This document shows, piece by piece, positions 1 through 7,544 of a stretch of DNA of 11,519 nt. Below the pieces are notes generated by a model, which did no database searches, was not told where the DNA came from, and saw only the letters and a program-made list of their open reading frames with translations. The stretch's first letter is position 1, and every line of letters begins with the position of its first letter. Source of the stretch: an uncultured Succinivibrionaceae bacterium. Its GTDB lineage: Bacteria > Pseudomonadota > Gammaproteobacteria > Enterobacterales > Succinivibrionaceae. The translations under genes and the position numbers were made by a program. Location of the stretch: positions 1 through 11,519 of the forward strand of contig UQCV01000077.1 in NCBI GenBank assembly GCA_900539665.1, read 5' to 3'.

Positions 1-538
1 AATTGCGATTTTCGCTTCCGGAAGCGGCACGAACTTCCAACAGATATGCGAATACTTTCACGACGATGCCTTTATTAGAGGCCGCGAGTTCCTTGGCGCG
101 AGCTTCTTCTTCGGGGTCAATGTGAACAAGCTTCTTTAAACGTCTATCAGGCCAATACCAAGCCATGCCAGTTTCAAGAATACCCATCCCAACATTAGCA
201 AAGTGTTCTTTAGTATAGGCTTTTATTTCTTTGTCGCTAAGTTCTGGCATGGCCAACTTAAAGTTTTGTTCTGCAATCTTAATGCGACGGCGAATAAAGA
301 TTCTTGCTAAATGACCGAGGAGTCGCCCAATGCGCATGATAAGGGGATATGGTAGGAGTAAACAAAGGCGCATGGCCGCAAGTCCAAGCCAAATAAGCCA
401 ATATTTGGGGGCGAACATGAACGCTTTTAAACGGACGGACGAAGCGTCTGCATGCTTAGCCGGTGAAGCAAGCTTATTCTTTGGTGATTGGTTAATAGTT
501 GAGGTTGAATTATTGGCTTTGTTACTTTCTGTAGGCAT
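1..538 (-). CDS. lpxL: Lipid A biosynthesis lauroyl acyltransferase (LpxL/HtrB family), N-terminal 179 residues, cut by window edge
   Basis: Inner-membrane enzyme that transfers a secondary acyl chain from acyl-ACP to the Kdo2-lipid A precursor in lipopolysaccharide synthesis. The translation from the ATG at 538 shows family hallmarks: PKYWLIWLGL (residues 44-53), a hydrophobic anchor at about 46-66, LPYPLIMRIGRLLGHL (62-77), an Arg-rich stretch (83-85), and GMGILETGMAWYWPDRR (117-133), close to E. coli LpxL. A GGAG ribosome binding site (complement of 549-552) sits 10 nt before the ATG and decides the start. The first 35 residues are a polar Ser/Asn/Ala-rich tail longer than in E. coli. Homology fades after residue 160: the expected HX4(D/E) catalytic motif is not readable in this frame, which gives KVFAYLLEVRAA instead. 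This may be a sequence error near the edge, a frameshift or real divergence. The C-terminal half lies outside the window. Confidence 0.85.
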   Translation of the reverse strand, partial: MPTESNKANNSTSTINQSPKNKLASPAKHADASSVRLKAFMFAPKYWLIWLGLAAMRLCLLLPYPLIMRIGRLLGHLARIFIRRRIKIAEQNFKLAMPELSDKEIKAYTKEHFANVGMGILETGMAWYWPDRRLKKLVHIDPEEEARAKELAASNKGIVVKVFAYLLEVRAASGSENRN

Positions 539-575
539 CTCACCATAACTCCAAAAGTACTTGGTATATTGGGGC

Positions 576-584
576 ATTATACCA
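576..584 (-). promoter_or_regulatory. Extended -10 promoter element of lpxL
   Basis: On the minus strand the sequence reads TGGTATAAT, an exact TATAAT preceded by TGN (extended -10). It lies 38 bp upstream of the lpxL ATG. No good -35 hexamer is seen 16-18 bp further up, which fits an extended -10 promoter. Assignment is by motif and position only. Confidence 0.5.
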
Positions 585-839
585 TATAAAGAAGTCTCTG
601 CTTGAGCGTAAGGACTTAAGTAAAGAAGGAAACTCAAAGAGGGTGAACTTAAAAATTCATGTTTATACATGTACATATGACAATGTTTGAGCTTAAGATG
701 AAATTAAGAGGGGGCTAACTTGGACCACAATAACAACTGCCCACTTTAGGGAGGGGATAGTATTGAGAGGGTAAAACCAAAAAAAATCTAAAAATTTTAA
801 TAAAAAACTTGCAAAATAAACAATCCCCCAAAATAGTTA

Positions 840-1300
840 ATAACGCTGTTGATAAAAGCGTATTTTTCTGTGGATAAAATTAAAACTGAGTGCTATTTGC
901 TCAGGTGCGTGGTTCATTTTAAACCACATGAAGGTGGTTATATTTGTGATCAAGTTCGATAAAATGTACTTCAAATAGGAGCTAAACCTTATTTTGAACT
1001 CGTTTTGGGCGTTATTACATTAAAAAACACTTAGTTTAAGGATGTTGGTAACGAAATAATTTTAGCGAGTTTGAGGTGTGGATTAGTGGGGCCTTAACAT
1101 GTCATTTGGCCGAGATTTAACCTAATTTAGAAGCTTAAAAATTTATGCTAGGTTGTAAATGGTGGATAAAATCGTCATGTGGTGCATAAATTTAAAAAAA
1201 ATGATAGGCGGTGCATAATTAGCGTTTAGGGCATGTTTGGTGGTGGATAACTCGGTTAGGGGCAACATGGATTTTTAGCAACATATAGCGGTGGATTGGA
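840..1300 (+). other. Cluster of DnaA-box-like 9-mers in an AT-rich spacer (candidate origin-type or DnaA-binding region)
   Basis: The spacer between lpxL and the lamB terminator (539-1450) has no credible gene. It contains, all in the same orientation, matches to TGTGNATAA (the complement of the DnaA box TTATNCACA). TGTGGATAA at 869-877 is perfect. One-mismatch copies are TGTTGATAA (847), TGTGGATTA (1077), GGTGGATAA (1161 and 1242) and GGTGCATAA (1181 and 1210). A weak copy is at 1290. A strongly AT-rich stretch (about 777-840, with A7 and A6 runs) lies just left of the first box, as an unwinding element would. Known family facts: DnaA boxes cluster at oriC, at DnaA-titration loci and at DnaA-regulated promoters. 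Against a classic oriC, no dnaA, dnaN, rpmH, mnmG or mioC is adjacent. Confidence 0.4.
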
Positions 1301-1450
1301 TATTTTACAAGAAAACTAAATTACACCAACAATATGGACTTGACTTAGAGCAATGCTTTTACCAATTGATAACAGCTTCTAGTCGCATTAAAGGAACCAT
1401 GAATTAAGGTGGTATAAATTCTCCATTCAGCAGTAAATTTAATCATATAA

Positions 1451-1479
1451 AAACAAAAAAGAAGGCCCGAAGGCCTTCT
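1451..1479 (-). terminator. Intrinsic terminator of lamB
   Basis: Read on the minus strand, AGAAGGCC - TTCG - GGCCTTCT forms a perfect 8-bp GC-rich stem capped by a stable UUCG tetraloop, followed directly by a T6-G-T3 tract. It lies 54 bp after the lamB stop codon. The features are those of a textbook Rho-independent terminator. Confidence 0.9.
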
Positions 1480-1532
1480 AAATACTAAAAACTACTTTAT
1501 GTAGAAACTATGATTGATATCGTGTTAAACGA

Positions 1533-2876
1533 TTACCACCAAGCTTCAACCTGAGTACCAACGGTAATCTGGTATTCGTCGCCGTCCTTGTTCTTGTTCT
1601 TGTAACCTACATCCCAGCCATTAGCAAATTCATCACCACCAATGTAAGAAACATAGAAACGAATTGCTGGACGAGTCCAGAAGCCCTTACCTGGGGTGAA
1701 CTGCTGAGCAAGAGTTACTTTGTAAACATCAGGATCTTCATATTTAGTATTTGCAACCCAACCATTGGTCTTTTGAGCAGAGTAACCAAGTTCGAGGGTG
1801 GTACGAGTGAATTCAGTCCACTTGTATTCTGGACGAAGAACGATTGAGTAAGTCCAACCTGAACGTGGAGTAGTAAAATTTACGCCATCTGCAGCTGGAT
1901 GGTCATCACCATTATCTACATGAGCCCAAATCAAGCTATAGCCTAAACCGAAGTTACCAGCATCTAAAGTACCCCAATTGATCACACGAACACCGGTGTC
2001 ATCAATATCTGGACTGTAGTTGTCGCCAGCGTGGTTGTCGTTAGAACCAATGTAACCAAAACCGTTAGTACCGTACTGAACAACGAAGTGGTTCATTAAG
2101 TTTACGCTATCAGAGTTGACAGCAGTGTTAAGGTCTAAAGTTACGAGAGCGCCTGAGTTAGCACGGTTTGCACGTGCGTTACCAGCTGCATTTGCTTCCT
2201 GTTGTTCAGAAATGAATGGAAGAGCGTAAATTACAGATGCATCTAAGTTGCCGAGTGGGCCAACTGGAATGCCATTCCAACGAGCGTCGAGCTTATATAC
2301 ATTACGGTTATAGTCTGAAGTACCGTCATTTGCCCACTTAGTAACAGCAAATGCGAGGTTACCCATACCTACGTCGATACCTTCGATACCAGCGCCGTAG
2401 CCTGAGTTGTTGAGGTAGTAAAGGTCAAGGAGGTGGATATCCTTTCTCTGGTAGAAACGCTTACCAGCCCAAATCTGATAACCTGCATCAGTCTGGTAAC
2501 CAGTCCAGAGTTCACGGATAGATAAACGCTGACCATTCCATGGACCAGTTCCACCTACGCCCTGCCAAGAGTCGCCCTGAAGGTCTCTGTTACCTTCAGC
2601 AGTACCATAACCTACGAGGGTGTTTACAGTCCACTTGTTATTAGCCTTGTTGTAAACTTCCTGGTTAAGGGTGAGTTCAGCATAGGTATCGCATTCATCA
2701 CCAAGACGACCAACCATATGACCTTTGTTACCGTTACCTAAGCAGTAAACTTCACCACCCTGGGTGCTAGCCTGAGCGCCAGCACGGAAGTAACCATGAA
2801 AATCAACAGCAGAAGCTGCAACTGAGCTTAAAGCTAAAGCAACAGCAGCTGAAAGAGGAAGCCAATTTGCCTTCAT
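1533..2876 (-). CDS. lamB: Maltoporin, LamB family outer-membrane channel for maltose and maltodextrins
   Basis: Trimeric 18-stranded beta-barrel that admits maltodextrins through the outer membrane. The 447-residue protein starts with a Sec signal peptide (K2, hydrophobic core 6-19, AASA cleavage site near residue 23). The mature protein begins VDFHGYFRAG, nearly identical to the start of E. coli LamB. Cys45 and Cys62 flank the first loop, as in the disulfide of LamB loop L1, followed by CDTYAEL. WAGKRFYQRKDIHLLDLYY and GAGIEGIDVG are core LamB motifs. The C-terminus GTQVEAWW ends in the aromatic residue typical of barrel proteins. Length is close to E. coli LamB (446). No malK, malE or malM lies beside it and it has its own promoter and terminator, so it is a stand-alone unit here. 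Sugar specificity within the maltodextrin/oligosaccharide group cannot be settled from sequence alone. Confidence 0.93.
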   Translation of the reverse strand: MKANWLPLSAAVALALSSVAASAVDFHGYFRAGAQASTQGGEVYCLGNGNKGHMVGRLGDECDTYAELTLNQEVYNKANNKWTVNTLVGYGTAEGNRDLQGDSWQGVGGTGPWNGQRLSIRELWTGYQTDAGYQIWAGKRFYQRKDIHLLDLYYLNNSGYGAGIEGIDVGMGNLAFAVTKWANDGTSDYNRNVYKLDARWNGIPVGPLGNLDASVIYALPFISEQQEANAAGNARANRANSGALVTLDLNTAVNSDSVNLMNHFVVQYGTNGFGYIGSNDNHAGDNYSPDIDDTGVRVINWGTLDAGNFGLGYSLIWAHVDNGDDHPAADGVNFTTPRSGWTYSIVLRPEYKWTEFTRTTLELGYSAQKTNGWVANTKYEDPDVYKVTLAQQFTPGKGFWTRPAIRFYVSYIGGDEFANGWDVGYKNKNKDGDEYQITVGTQVEAWW

Positions 2877-2883
2877 AATAAAT

Positions 2884-2912
2884 TCCCTTAATCCTTAATG
2901 GATTACATTATA
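2884..2912 (-). promoter_or_regulatory. -10 box and ribosome binding site of lamB
   Basis: On the minus strand an exact TATAAT (complement of 2907-2912) lies 31 bp before the lamB ATG, and AAGGGA (complement of 2884-2889) lies 7 nt before it. The -35 region is weak, which would fit an activator-dependent promoter. I see no clear CRP or MalT site. The decayed IS begins about 50 bp further upstream, so any activator sites beyond that point were displaced or replaced. Confidence 0.5.
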
Positions 2913-2960
2913 AAAATGGACAAATTGAGAGAATTTCAAGACAAGAACATGGGGCGTTAT

Positions 2961-3650
2961 GGTAATTTCGTTTGCTGTTTACAGTCTTTAAGACAATTAA
3001 GCCGGAAGAATTTTGCCTCAATCACAAATCTTATGGGATAGCGGGTTACAGACGTAGTCCTTGCTGCTGGCGTCAAATAGTCTGAGGAAGAAATAATCAT
3101 CACCCGGAAGACCGTAAGACTGCAGCCGTTAGACCTTGATCTTATTGTTAATTCCCTCCATCCTGCCGGAGGATATTTCGTAAGTTGCATGGGCTATGAT
3201 GCCCTCAAAGTGATTGCCAAGAAGCCTGCCGAACCACCGAAGGTGACTGTTCTCGGATGCTGTGTAGGTTATCATGATCCAGGTGATATCATCCGCCATC
3301 AGGGCTTCGTCGGTACGGGGCTAGGCAAGGGACAGCCACGCCTTTACAAGATCAAGCGTGAACAGCAGCCTGTTCTAGATGATGAGTTCATCATACTTTG
3401 CCTCGTAGCCCTTCTTCCGAACATACGCTTCCTTTGGGAAGATGGAACCGGAGCGTGTGATCGTCTCTCCTGTCCTAGCCTGCGCGTCCTTGGCCTGAAG
3501 AGTGCTGCAGTTTGACATAAGGATGTAGCGAGTCTTCTTGAGGGCCGCTACTTCTTCCGTAAGGCCCTCTTCATACAGACGGCGTTACTCATCCTTGCGG
3601 CTCTTGCTGACCCAAGAGATTCATTAAAGAAGATAATGCTAAAGCTACAA
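2961..3650 (-). mobile_element. Decayed, truncated ISL3-family insertion sequence
   Basis: The segment carries the C-terminal third of an ISL3-type transposase on the minus strand (see the pseudogene entry) and looks richer in GC than the flanking spacers. The sequence from 2961, starting GGTAATTTCGTTTGC, is a plausible terminal inverted repeat, because it lies about 57 bp beyond the transposase stop as in other ISL3 ends. No matching second end is present within the window, so the element is truncated on its 5' transposase side near 3620-3650. The left boundary is an estimate. The rest of the spacer up to 3933 shows no gene apart from a possible short fragment. Confidence 0.65.
3018..3631 (-). 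pseudogene. ISL3-family transposase remnant (C-terminal part, several stops and one frameshift)
   Basis: In the minus-strand frame ending at the TGA at 3018-3020, about 195 codons translate continuously as transposase-like protein. Pieces include RRLYEEGLTEEVAALKKTRY, YVRKKGYEAKYDEL, LRWFGRLLGNHFEGIIAHA, SSGRMEGINNKIKV, then RLQSYGLPGDDYFFLRLFDA. MEGINNKIK, followed by a YG and a FxLR segment, is the ISL3 C-terminal signature, and its Glu is the last acidic residue of the DDE catalytic triad. Four in-frame stops interrupt it (complements of 3129-3131, 3321-3323, 3375-3377 and 3585-3587), and upstream the homology moves to another frame (FFNESLGSAR, 3602-3631). The N-terminal two thirds are missing. 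The gene is dead. The stops look like single substitutions in conserved codons, for example a Tyr in DEY-RRLY. Confidence 0.75.
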
Positions 3651-3773
3651 ACACTTCAAGCGAGTAGGCTCGCAGGCAGAGGAGTCTGGATAGTAAAAGA
3701 GATCCCTAAAAAAACTAGAGATCTCTTCGATTTACTTGGTGTAGCCTATTCCAAAAAGCACGTCAAAAATTAG
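3636..3773 (+). pseudogene. Possible C-terminal coding fragment, unidentified (perhaps another transposase tail)
   Basis: An open stretch of 45 codons from the ATG at 3636 to the TAG at 3771 encodes a protein-like sequence including GVWIVKEIPKKTRDLFDLLG and VAYSKKHVKN. It has charged and hydrophobic residues in natural order rather than the random look of shadow frames. No ribosome binding site precedes the ATG, and the frame runs back open into the antisense of the ISL3 remnant. This suggests the 3' end of a broken gene joined to the IS. The LF-LLGV pattern reminds me of IS4/IS1634-type transposase tails, but I cannot confirm this. Confidence 0.25.
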
Positions 3774-3933
3774 AAAATATGACGGCGGGAGTTTTGTTCA
3801 TAAACTATTCATGTTGATGACTTAGGGCTAAGGCGATACCTTTATTTAAGTAGATGATTAGATTTTAGGGGCGAACTTTTGTGTTCGGCCGAATTTACAT
3901 TTTTTTTGCTATATAATGGGTTAGTTTGTTTAT

Positions 3934-5202
3934 TTAACCTAGCAAATGAAGCAAATATTTAAAAATGTAGAAAATGATTACAGCTAAAATAGCTCCTGCT
4001 GGTAGCGTTACTACCCATGAAACTACAATGTTTCTTACCATGTTGATATTGATAGCTGCAATCCCACGGGCTAAACCTACCCCCATGATAGCCCCAACCA
4101 AGGTTTGAGTGGTAGAGATTGGTAACCCGGTTCCTGATGCTAAAACTACTGTTGAAGCGGTAGCTAATTGGGCGGCAAAACCACGGCTTGGAGTAAGAGC
4201 GGTAATGCCAGAGCCTACGGTGCTCATTACCTTATAACCAAAGGTAGCAAGCCCAATAACCATACCAACTGCCCCTAAAGGCAAGATCCAATCAGGCATT
4301 CCGGCTTTGGCCACATGTTCACCTCCATTTTGAAGAACTGTCACTACTGAAGCCAAAGGACCAATTGCATTAGCCACGTCGTTAGAACCGTGGGCGAATG
4401 CCATAGCACACGCAGTCATGAGCATGAGTACTGAGAAAACACGTTCTACATTGACGTAGTGATTACGGGCTTCGTCTGCTTTATTGAATTTTTTATAGTG
4501 CAAGAAAACAGCGGCCCCAAAAGCAGCCAAAGCAGCCACGACAATACTAAGCATCCAAGCTTCACCAGTGCTCAAATGGATGTTAATGTGTTTTAAGCCC
4601 TTTTGAATAGTTACAATCGCAATGATTAAGATTGTGAGGAATACATACCATGGGGCTAAACGTTTAGCGTGTTTAAATGGATGAAAACGGCAGAAGATGA
4701 ACTTTTGGATATGGAGAAATAACACAAAAGCAATCACGCCAGCAATAACAGGAGTGATAACCCAGGAACCGGTAATCCCAGCAAACATATTCCATTTAAT
4801 TGAACCAACACCAGAGGTCACGATCCCAAAGCCCACAATTCCACCGATGATTGAGTGAGTTGTAGATACGGGCCAAGAATAGAAAGAGGCGATAATGAGC
4901 CATAGACCTGCGGCTAACATAGAGCTAATCATCCCAATAATAAGATCTCCTGGGGCGATCGCGGTACAATCAACTACTCGGTCTTTAATGGTATCTACCA
5001 CTTCACCGCCAGCAAAATAAGCGCCAGCGAATTCAAAAATCATGGCGACAATAATAGCTTGCTTAATAGTTAAAGTTTTGGTGCCGACTGAGGTACCCAT
5101 GGCATTTGAAACATCATTAGCCCCTATACCCCAAGCCATTAAAAATGCAAAAGTCGCGGCGATAAATATAATAAGGCCGCTATGCTGCAAGAGCAATTCC
5201 AT
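3934..5202 (-). CDS. pit: Inorganic phosphate transporter, PiT family
   Basis: Inner-membrane carrier taking up phosphate (usually as a metal-phosphate complex with protons, or with sodium). The 422-residue protein has the internal duplication of the PiT family. The N-terminal signature GANDVSNAMGTSVG (about 27-40) is mirrored by AHGSNDVANAIGPLASV (about 270-286), and PVSTTHSIIGGIVGFG (about 111-126) by PISTTQTLVGAIMGVG (about 361-376). About ten hydrophobic segments alternate with a basic cytoplasmic stretch near 170-185. It is shorter than E. coli PitA (499) and closer to the compact PiT proteins that travel with DUF47 partners. GGAG (complement of 5214-5217) lies 11 nt before the ATG. It sits 17 bp downstream of the DUF47 gene, so they are almost certainly co-transcribed. 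No PHO box is evident, and no convincing intrinsic terminator follows. Confidence 0.93.
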   Translation of the reverse strand: MELLLQHSGLIIFIAATFAFLMAWGIGANDVSNAMGTSVGTKTLTIKQAIIVAMIFEFAGAYFAGGEVVDTIKDRVVDCTAIAPGDLIIGMISSMLAAGLWLIIASFYSWPVSTTHSIIGGIVGFGIVTSGVGSIKWNMFAGITGSWVITPVIAGVIAFVLFLHIQKFIFCRFHPFKHAKRLAPWYVFLTILIIAIVTIQKGLKHINIHLSTGEAWMLSIVVAALAAFGAAVFLHYKKFNKADEARNHYVNVERVFSVLMLMTACAMAFAHGSNDVANAIGPLASVVTVLQNGGEHVAKAGMPDWILPLGAVGMVIGLATFGYKVMSTVGSGITALTPSRGFAAQLATASTVVLASGTGLPISTTQTLVGAIMGVGLARGIAAININMVRNIVVSWVVTLPAGAILAVIIFYIFKYLLHLLG

Positions 5203-5219
5203 TTTAGCTGTATCTCCGC

Positions 5220-5897
5220 TTAGCTTTTTGAAATCATAAGTTCAAGACGTGAACCGACGCGCTCTGCTTGGTCAGCAAGATCGCCGATTTTGTCGAGCAC
5301 AGTGTAAAGGAAGATTGCATCAACTGGATTTAGTTCTTTTTCTCTTAAGTAGAGTTGACGGCGTAAACCAATTTGGATCATGTCAGTATCGTCTTCAATG
5401 AGGTCAAGTTCTTTAACCATATTTTCGACGACATTAATTTCCTTGCCTCTAAACCCAGTTTCGAGGAGGTCTTCTAATTCATGAATAACTTTGGTGGAAA
5501 GTTCGGTTGCGTCAAGACAACGTTTGATATAACGCATTAATTCGTCACTGACGTCTTTTGGTACTTTTAATTGACGCCCAAGCATAATGCCTGCGATATC
5601 TTTAGCGCGATTGGCAATTTTATCTTGTTGGGTCAAAAGGGAAAGGATATCGGTACGATCTACCGGCATAAAGAGGGAGTTTGGAAGGTTGATACGAATA
5701 TTGCGTTTGATAATGTCAGCTTCTTTTTCAAGTTGGCTGATGCGTTGTTGAATAGCTTGGGCCTTTTCCCAGTCATCGGCAAATACACATTCAAAAAAAG
5801 CCGGTAACTCACAGCAACATTCATGGACCTTTTGAATATGGTCGTAGAGTGGCTTAAGGGGAGACTTAGCAAAAAGGTTTAAGATATTAACCTGCAT
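5220..5897 (-). CDS. DUF47/PhoU-like protein (TIGR00153 family), probable partner or regulator of the PiT transporter
   Basis: All-alpha cytoplasmic protein of 225 residues related to PhoU. Members are commonly encoded directly upstream of pit genes and are thought to modulate phosphate uptake. It opens MQVNILNLFAKSPLKPLYDH, the typical family start, followed by long helices with heptad-like Leu/Ile spacing. PhoU-like motifs include EKEADIIKRNIR, FMPVDRTDIL, DKIANRAKDIAGIM and, near the C-terminus, LDKIGDLADQAERVG, whose acidic residues correspond to PhoU metal-cluster segments. The start at 5897 was chosen because the homology begins there and a GAGAG-type ribosome binding site lies 8-9 nt upstream. 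An in-frame ATG at 6005 would add 36 basic residues unlike the family. The protein is the first gene of the pit operon. Confidence 0.88.
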   Translation of the reverse strand: MQVNILNLFAKSPLKPLYDHIQKVHECCCELPAFFECVFADDWEKAQAIQQRISQLEKEADIIKRNIRINLPNSLFMPVDRTDILSLLTQQDKIANRAKDIAGIMLGRQLKVPKDVSDELMRYIKRCLDATELSTKVIHELEDLLETGFRGKEINVVENMVKELDLIEDDTDMIQIGLRRQLYLREKELNPVDAIFLYTVLDKIGDLADQAERVGSRLELMISKS

Positions 5898-6443
5898 AGA
5901 TTGACTCTCTCTTTTGGGGACAAACTTTAGCAACTTTTTAGGTACTAGGCTCCGAGCACTAAAATACAAGTGCTTAGGTAGGACCAAAGCGCCATACTTA
6001 ACCAAGAAATAAGGTGGTTAAATAACCTCTATTTACATGTGGATATTTAATCCATTCTAGTTATAACTACGTATTGCTTAACCGCCATTTTACAAATTTA
6101 TATAAATTCAAACAACAACAAATTGTGATGAAGGTCGCGTATGGTTGGGAATATTGGTTCTAGATGAAACAGCAAAACATTTTGTGAAACGAAAGAGCAA
6201 AGGTGTTTGGGGCTAAGAATATTAGGTAAATATGAGACTAAAAGCTTGGCCAGGTATTTTTAAAACGACTCAACTACTTTGGGGCTTGGTTAAAGTTAAA
6301 TTTCGGTTAGTTCTTAAGAGGTTAGATTTTACCTAGGAGGTGATGGAAGACCTGTCTTTTTATAAAGGCTGCCTTATAATAAACTCGTTTTACACAAAAC
6401 ACGCCAAGGTTAAAACAGATACACCAATTGGAGCATTAAAAAC
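5898..6443. other. Divergent intergenic region between the phosphate operon and the ygiF-like gene
   Basis: This 546-bp AT-rich spacer must hold the promoters of both the leftward DUF47-pit operon and the rightward CYTH gene. A clear TATAAT for the rightward gene is at 6375-6380. For the leftward operon only weak -10 candidates are seen, for example TATAAC around 6060. A single DnaA-box-like TGTGGATAT occurs at 6039. No PHO box, tRNA or credible gene was found. Confidence 0.5.
6375..6380 (+). promoter_or_regulatory. -10 box (TATAAT) of the ygiF-like gene
   Basis: Exact TATAAT 63 bp before the ATG at 6444. The -35 region about 17-18 bp upstream (CTGTCT or similar) is poor. The gene's ribosome binding site is GGAG at 6430-6433, 10 nt before the ATG. 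Confidence 0.4.
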
Positions 6444-7472
6444 ATGGCTAACGAGATTGAAATCAAGTTGATGCTTGAGGCAAAACATAACCAAAAACAA
6501 AGGTTGACTGCTGATACGTTGAATAAAGTGACAGAAGTGATTAGATCAATTCCAGCTTTAAAGGTTATGGCGGAAGAAGATTTAGAACTCCTAAACTTGT
6601 ATTTTGATACTAAAAATCAAGATCTCTACCACCATGGTATTGCGTTAAGGGTAAGACGCACCGGCTCCGCATATGAAATGACCATTAAAACCAAACCTTC
6701 GGCGCGAACTGCAGGCTTGCATGTGCACCCTGAATATAATATTGCCCTTGATGCGCGGCCTAAAGTGCCAGAGTTAGCCCTGTTTCCGCAAGAAGTTTTT
6801 GCTCAGGCGATAGCTGATGGGTTAAGTGTGGCATCTTTACAGGGCCAAATATACAATCATATGGGACAAGAGTGTCGACGTCATACGATGCTACTAAGCC
6901 CAAGCCTCTTAAACGACCAACATCAAACTTCTAGCATAGTGGAACTAAGCCTTGATGAAGTTACTTACCAAGGCCAACATGGTCCGGTATATGGAGTGGA
7001 GTTAGAACTTGAATTAAAGGATGGTGAACCGCAAGTGTTAAGCTTTATGCTCGCCCAAATCCTTCATCATATGGCACAAAATGTGCCTGAAGTTTTAGTG
7101 CGTGCCGGAGGAATGAGCAAAATGCAGCGCTCAGCTATCTACGCAGCTTTAAGCCAGGTTCCAACTTGTGACTTAACCCAAGTAAAAGACGCAGAAACCT
7201 TGTGGCATGCTTTAAGTGAGCTTGAAGCTGAAATTTTTATGAACACTCAAGTATCAGTAAAGTCTACTGATAAATTCAAAGGCTTAATAGAACTCATCGG
7301 GCAGATACCGGAAAGTTTTGTGGCGGCAAGCGAAGCTTTAAAAGAACTCGCTCGTGCTTTAGATCTTTGTTTAACCTCACAACCTCAAGCCAAGGTTGAA
7401 GCTTTTCGTCAAGCTTTAGGACAAAGTGAGTTTGTGCAGGCGCGGATAGATCGTGCTTTAGCTAAGCTTTAG
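6444..7472 (+). CDS. ygiF: CYTH-domain inorganic triphosphatase, YgiF-like
   Basis: CYTH enzymes bind triphosphorylated substrates and metal ions inside an eight-stranded tunnel. E. coli YgiF hydrolyses inorganic triphosphate. The 342-residue protein begins MANEIEIKL with the family's ExExK motif (E4, E6, K8). Further CYTH strands are LNLYFDT (50-56), ALRVRR (67-72), YEMTIKTK (77-84), GLHVHPEYNIAL (91-102, matching GLHQRPEYNVAL in YgiF), ELSLDEV (167-173) and GVELELELKDG (184-194). After about residue 210 comes a helical tail. In E. coli this is a CHAD domain and the protein is 433 residues long, so here the CHAD part is about 90 residues short and poorly conserved. Its place just before glnE is the same as in E. 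coli and supports the name. The start is set by the ribosome binding site at 6430 and by the motif at the N-terminus. Confidence 0.85.
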   Translation: MANEIEIKLMLEAKHNQKQRLTADTLNKVTEVIRSIPALKVMAEEDLELLNLYFDTKNQDLYHHGIALRVRRTGSAYEMTIKTKPSARTAGLHVHPEYNIALDARPKVPELALFPQEVFAQAIADGLSVASLQGQIYNHMGQECRRHTMLLSPSLLNDQHQTSSIVELSLDEVTYQGQHGPVYGVELELELKDGEPQVLSFMLAQILHHMAQNVPEVLVRAGGMSKMQRSAIYAALSQVPTCDLTQVKDAETLWHALSELEAEIFMNTQVSVKSTDKFKGLIELIGQIPESFVAASEALKELARALDLCLTSQPQAKVEAFRQALGQSEFVQARIDRALAKL

Positions 7473-7544
7473 TCATGGTTTAAATTCTTCCTAAATATAA
7501 AACTAAGCCCTAAAAGCATTACCTAAGCTAGACTTCTTAAAGGT

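Noticed and set aside
330..548. Plus-strand 72-codon open frame
   Set aside because: It lies antisense to lpxL, which has clear family motifs; the frame has no recognisable protein features.
655..685. Palindromic words around TACATGTACA as an operator
   Set aside because: Short AT-rich palindromes are expected by chance in this spacer and no partner site or promoter geometry supports it.
2957..3190. Minus-strand 77-codon open frame
   Set aside because: It is out of frame with the transposase reading over the same bases and has no family features of its own.
3189..3515. Plus-strand 108-codon open frame inside the IS remnant
   Set aside because: It is the reverse complement of the ISL3 transposase frame. 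The minus-strand reading gives the recognisable protein.
3872..3900. Inverted repeats (CGAAC/GTTCG and TTCGGCCGAA) after the pit gene as a terminator
   Set aside because: The stem is only 5 bp, or lacks a loop, and no T tract follows in the pit direction.
5898..6005. Longer start for the DUF47 gene (ATG at 6005)
   Set aside because: The extra 36 residues do not resemble the family, and a ribosome binding site fits the ATG at 5897.
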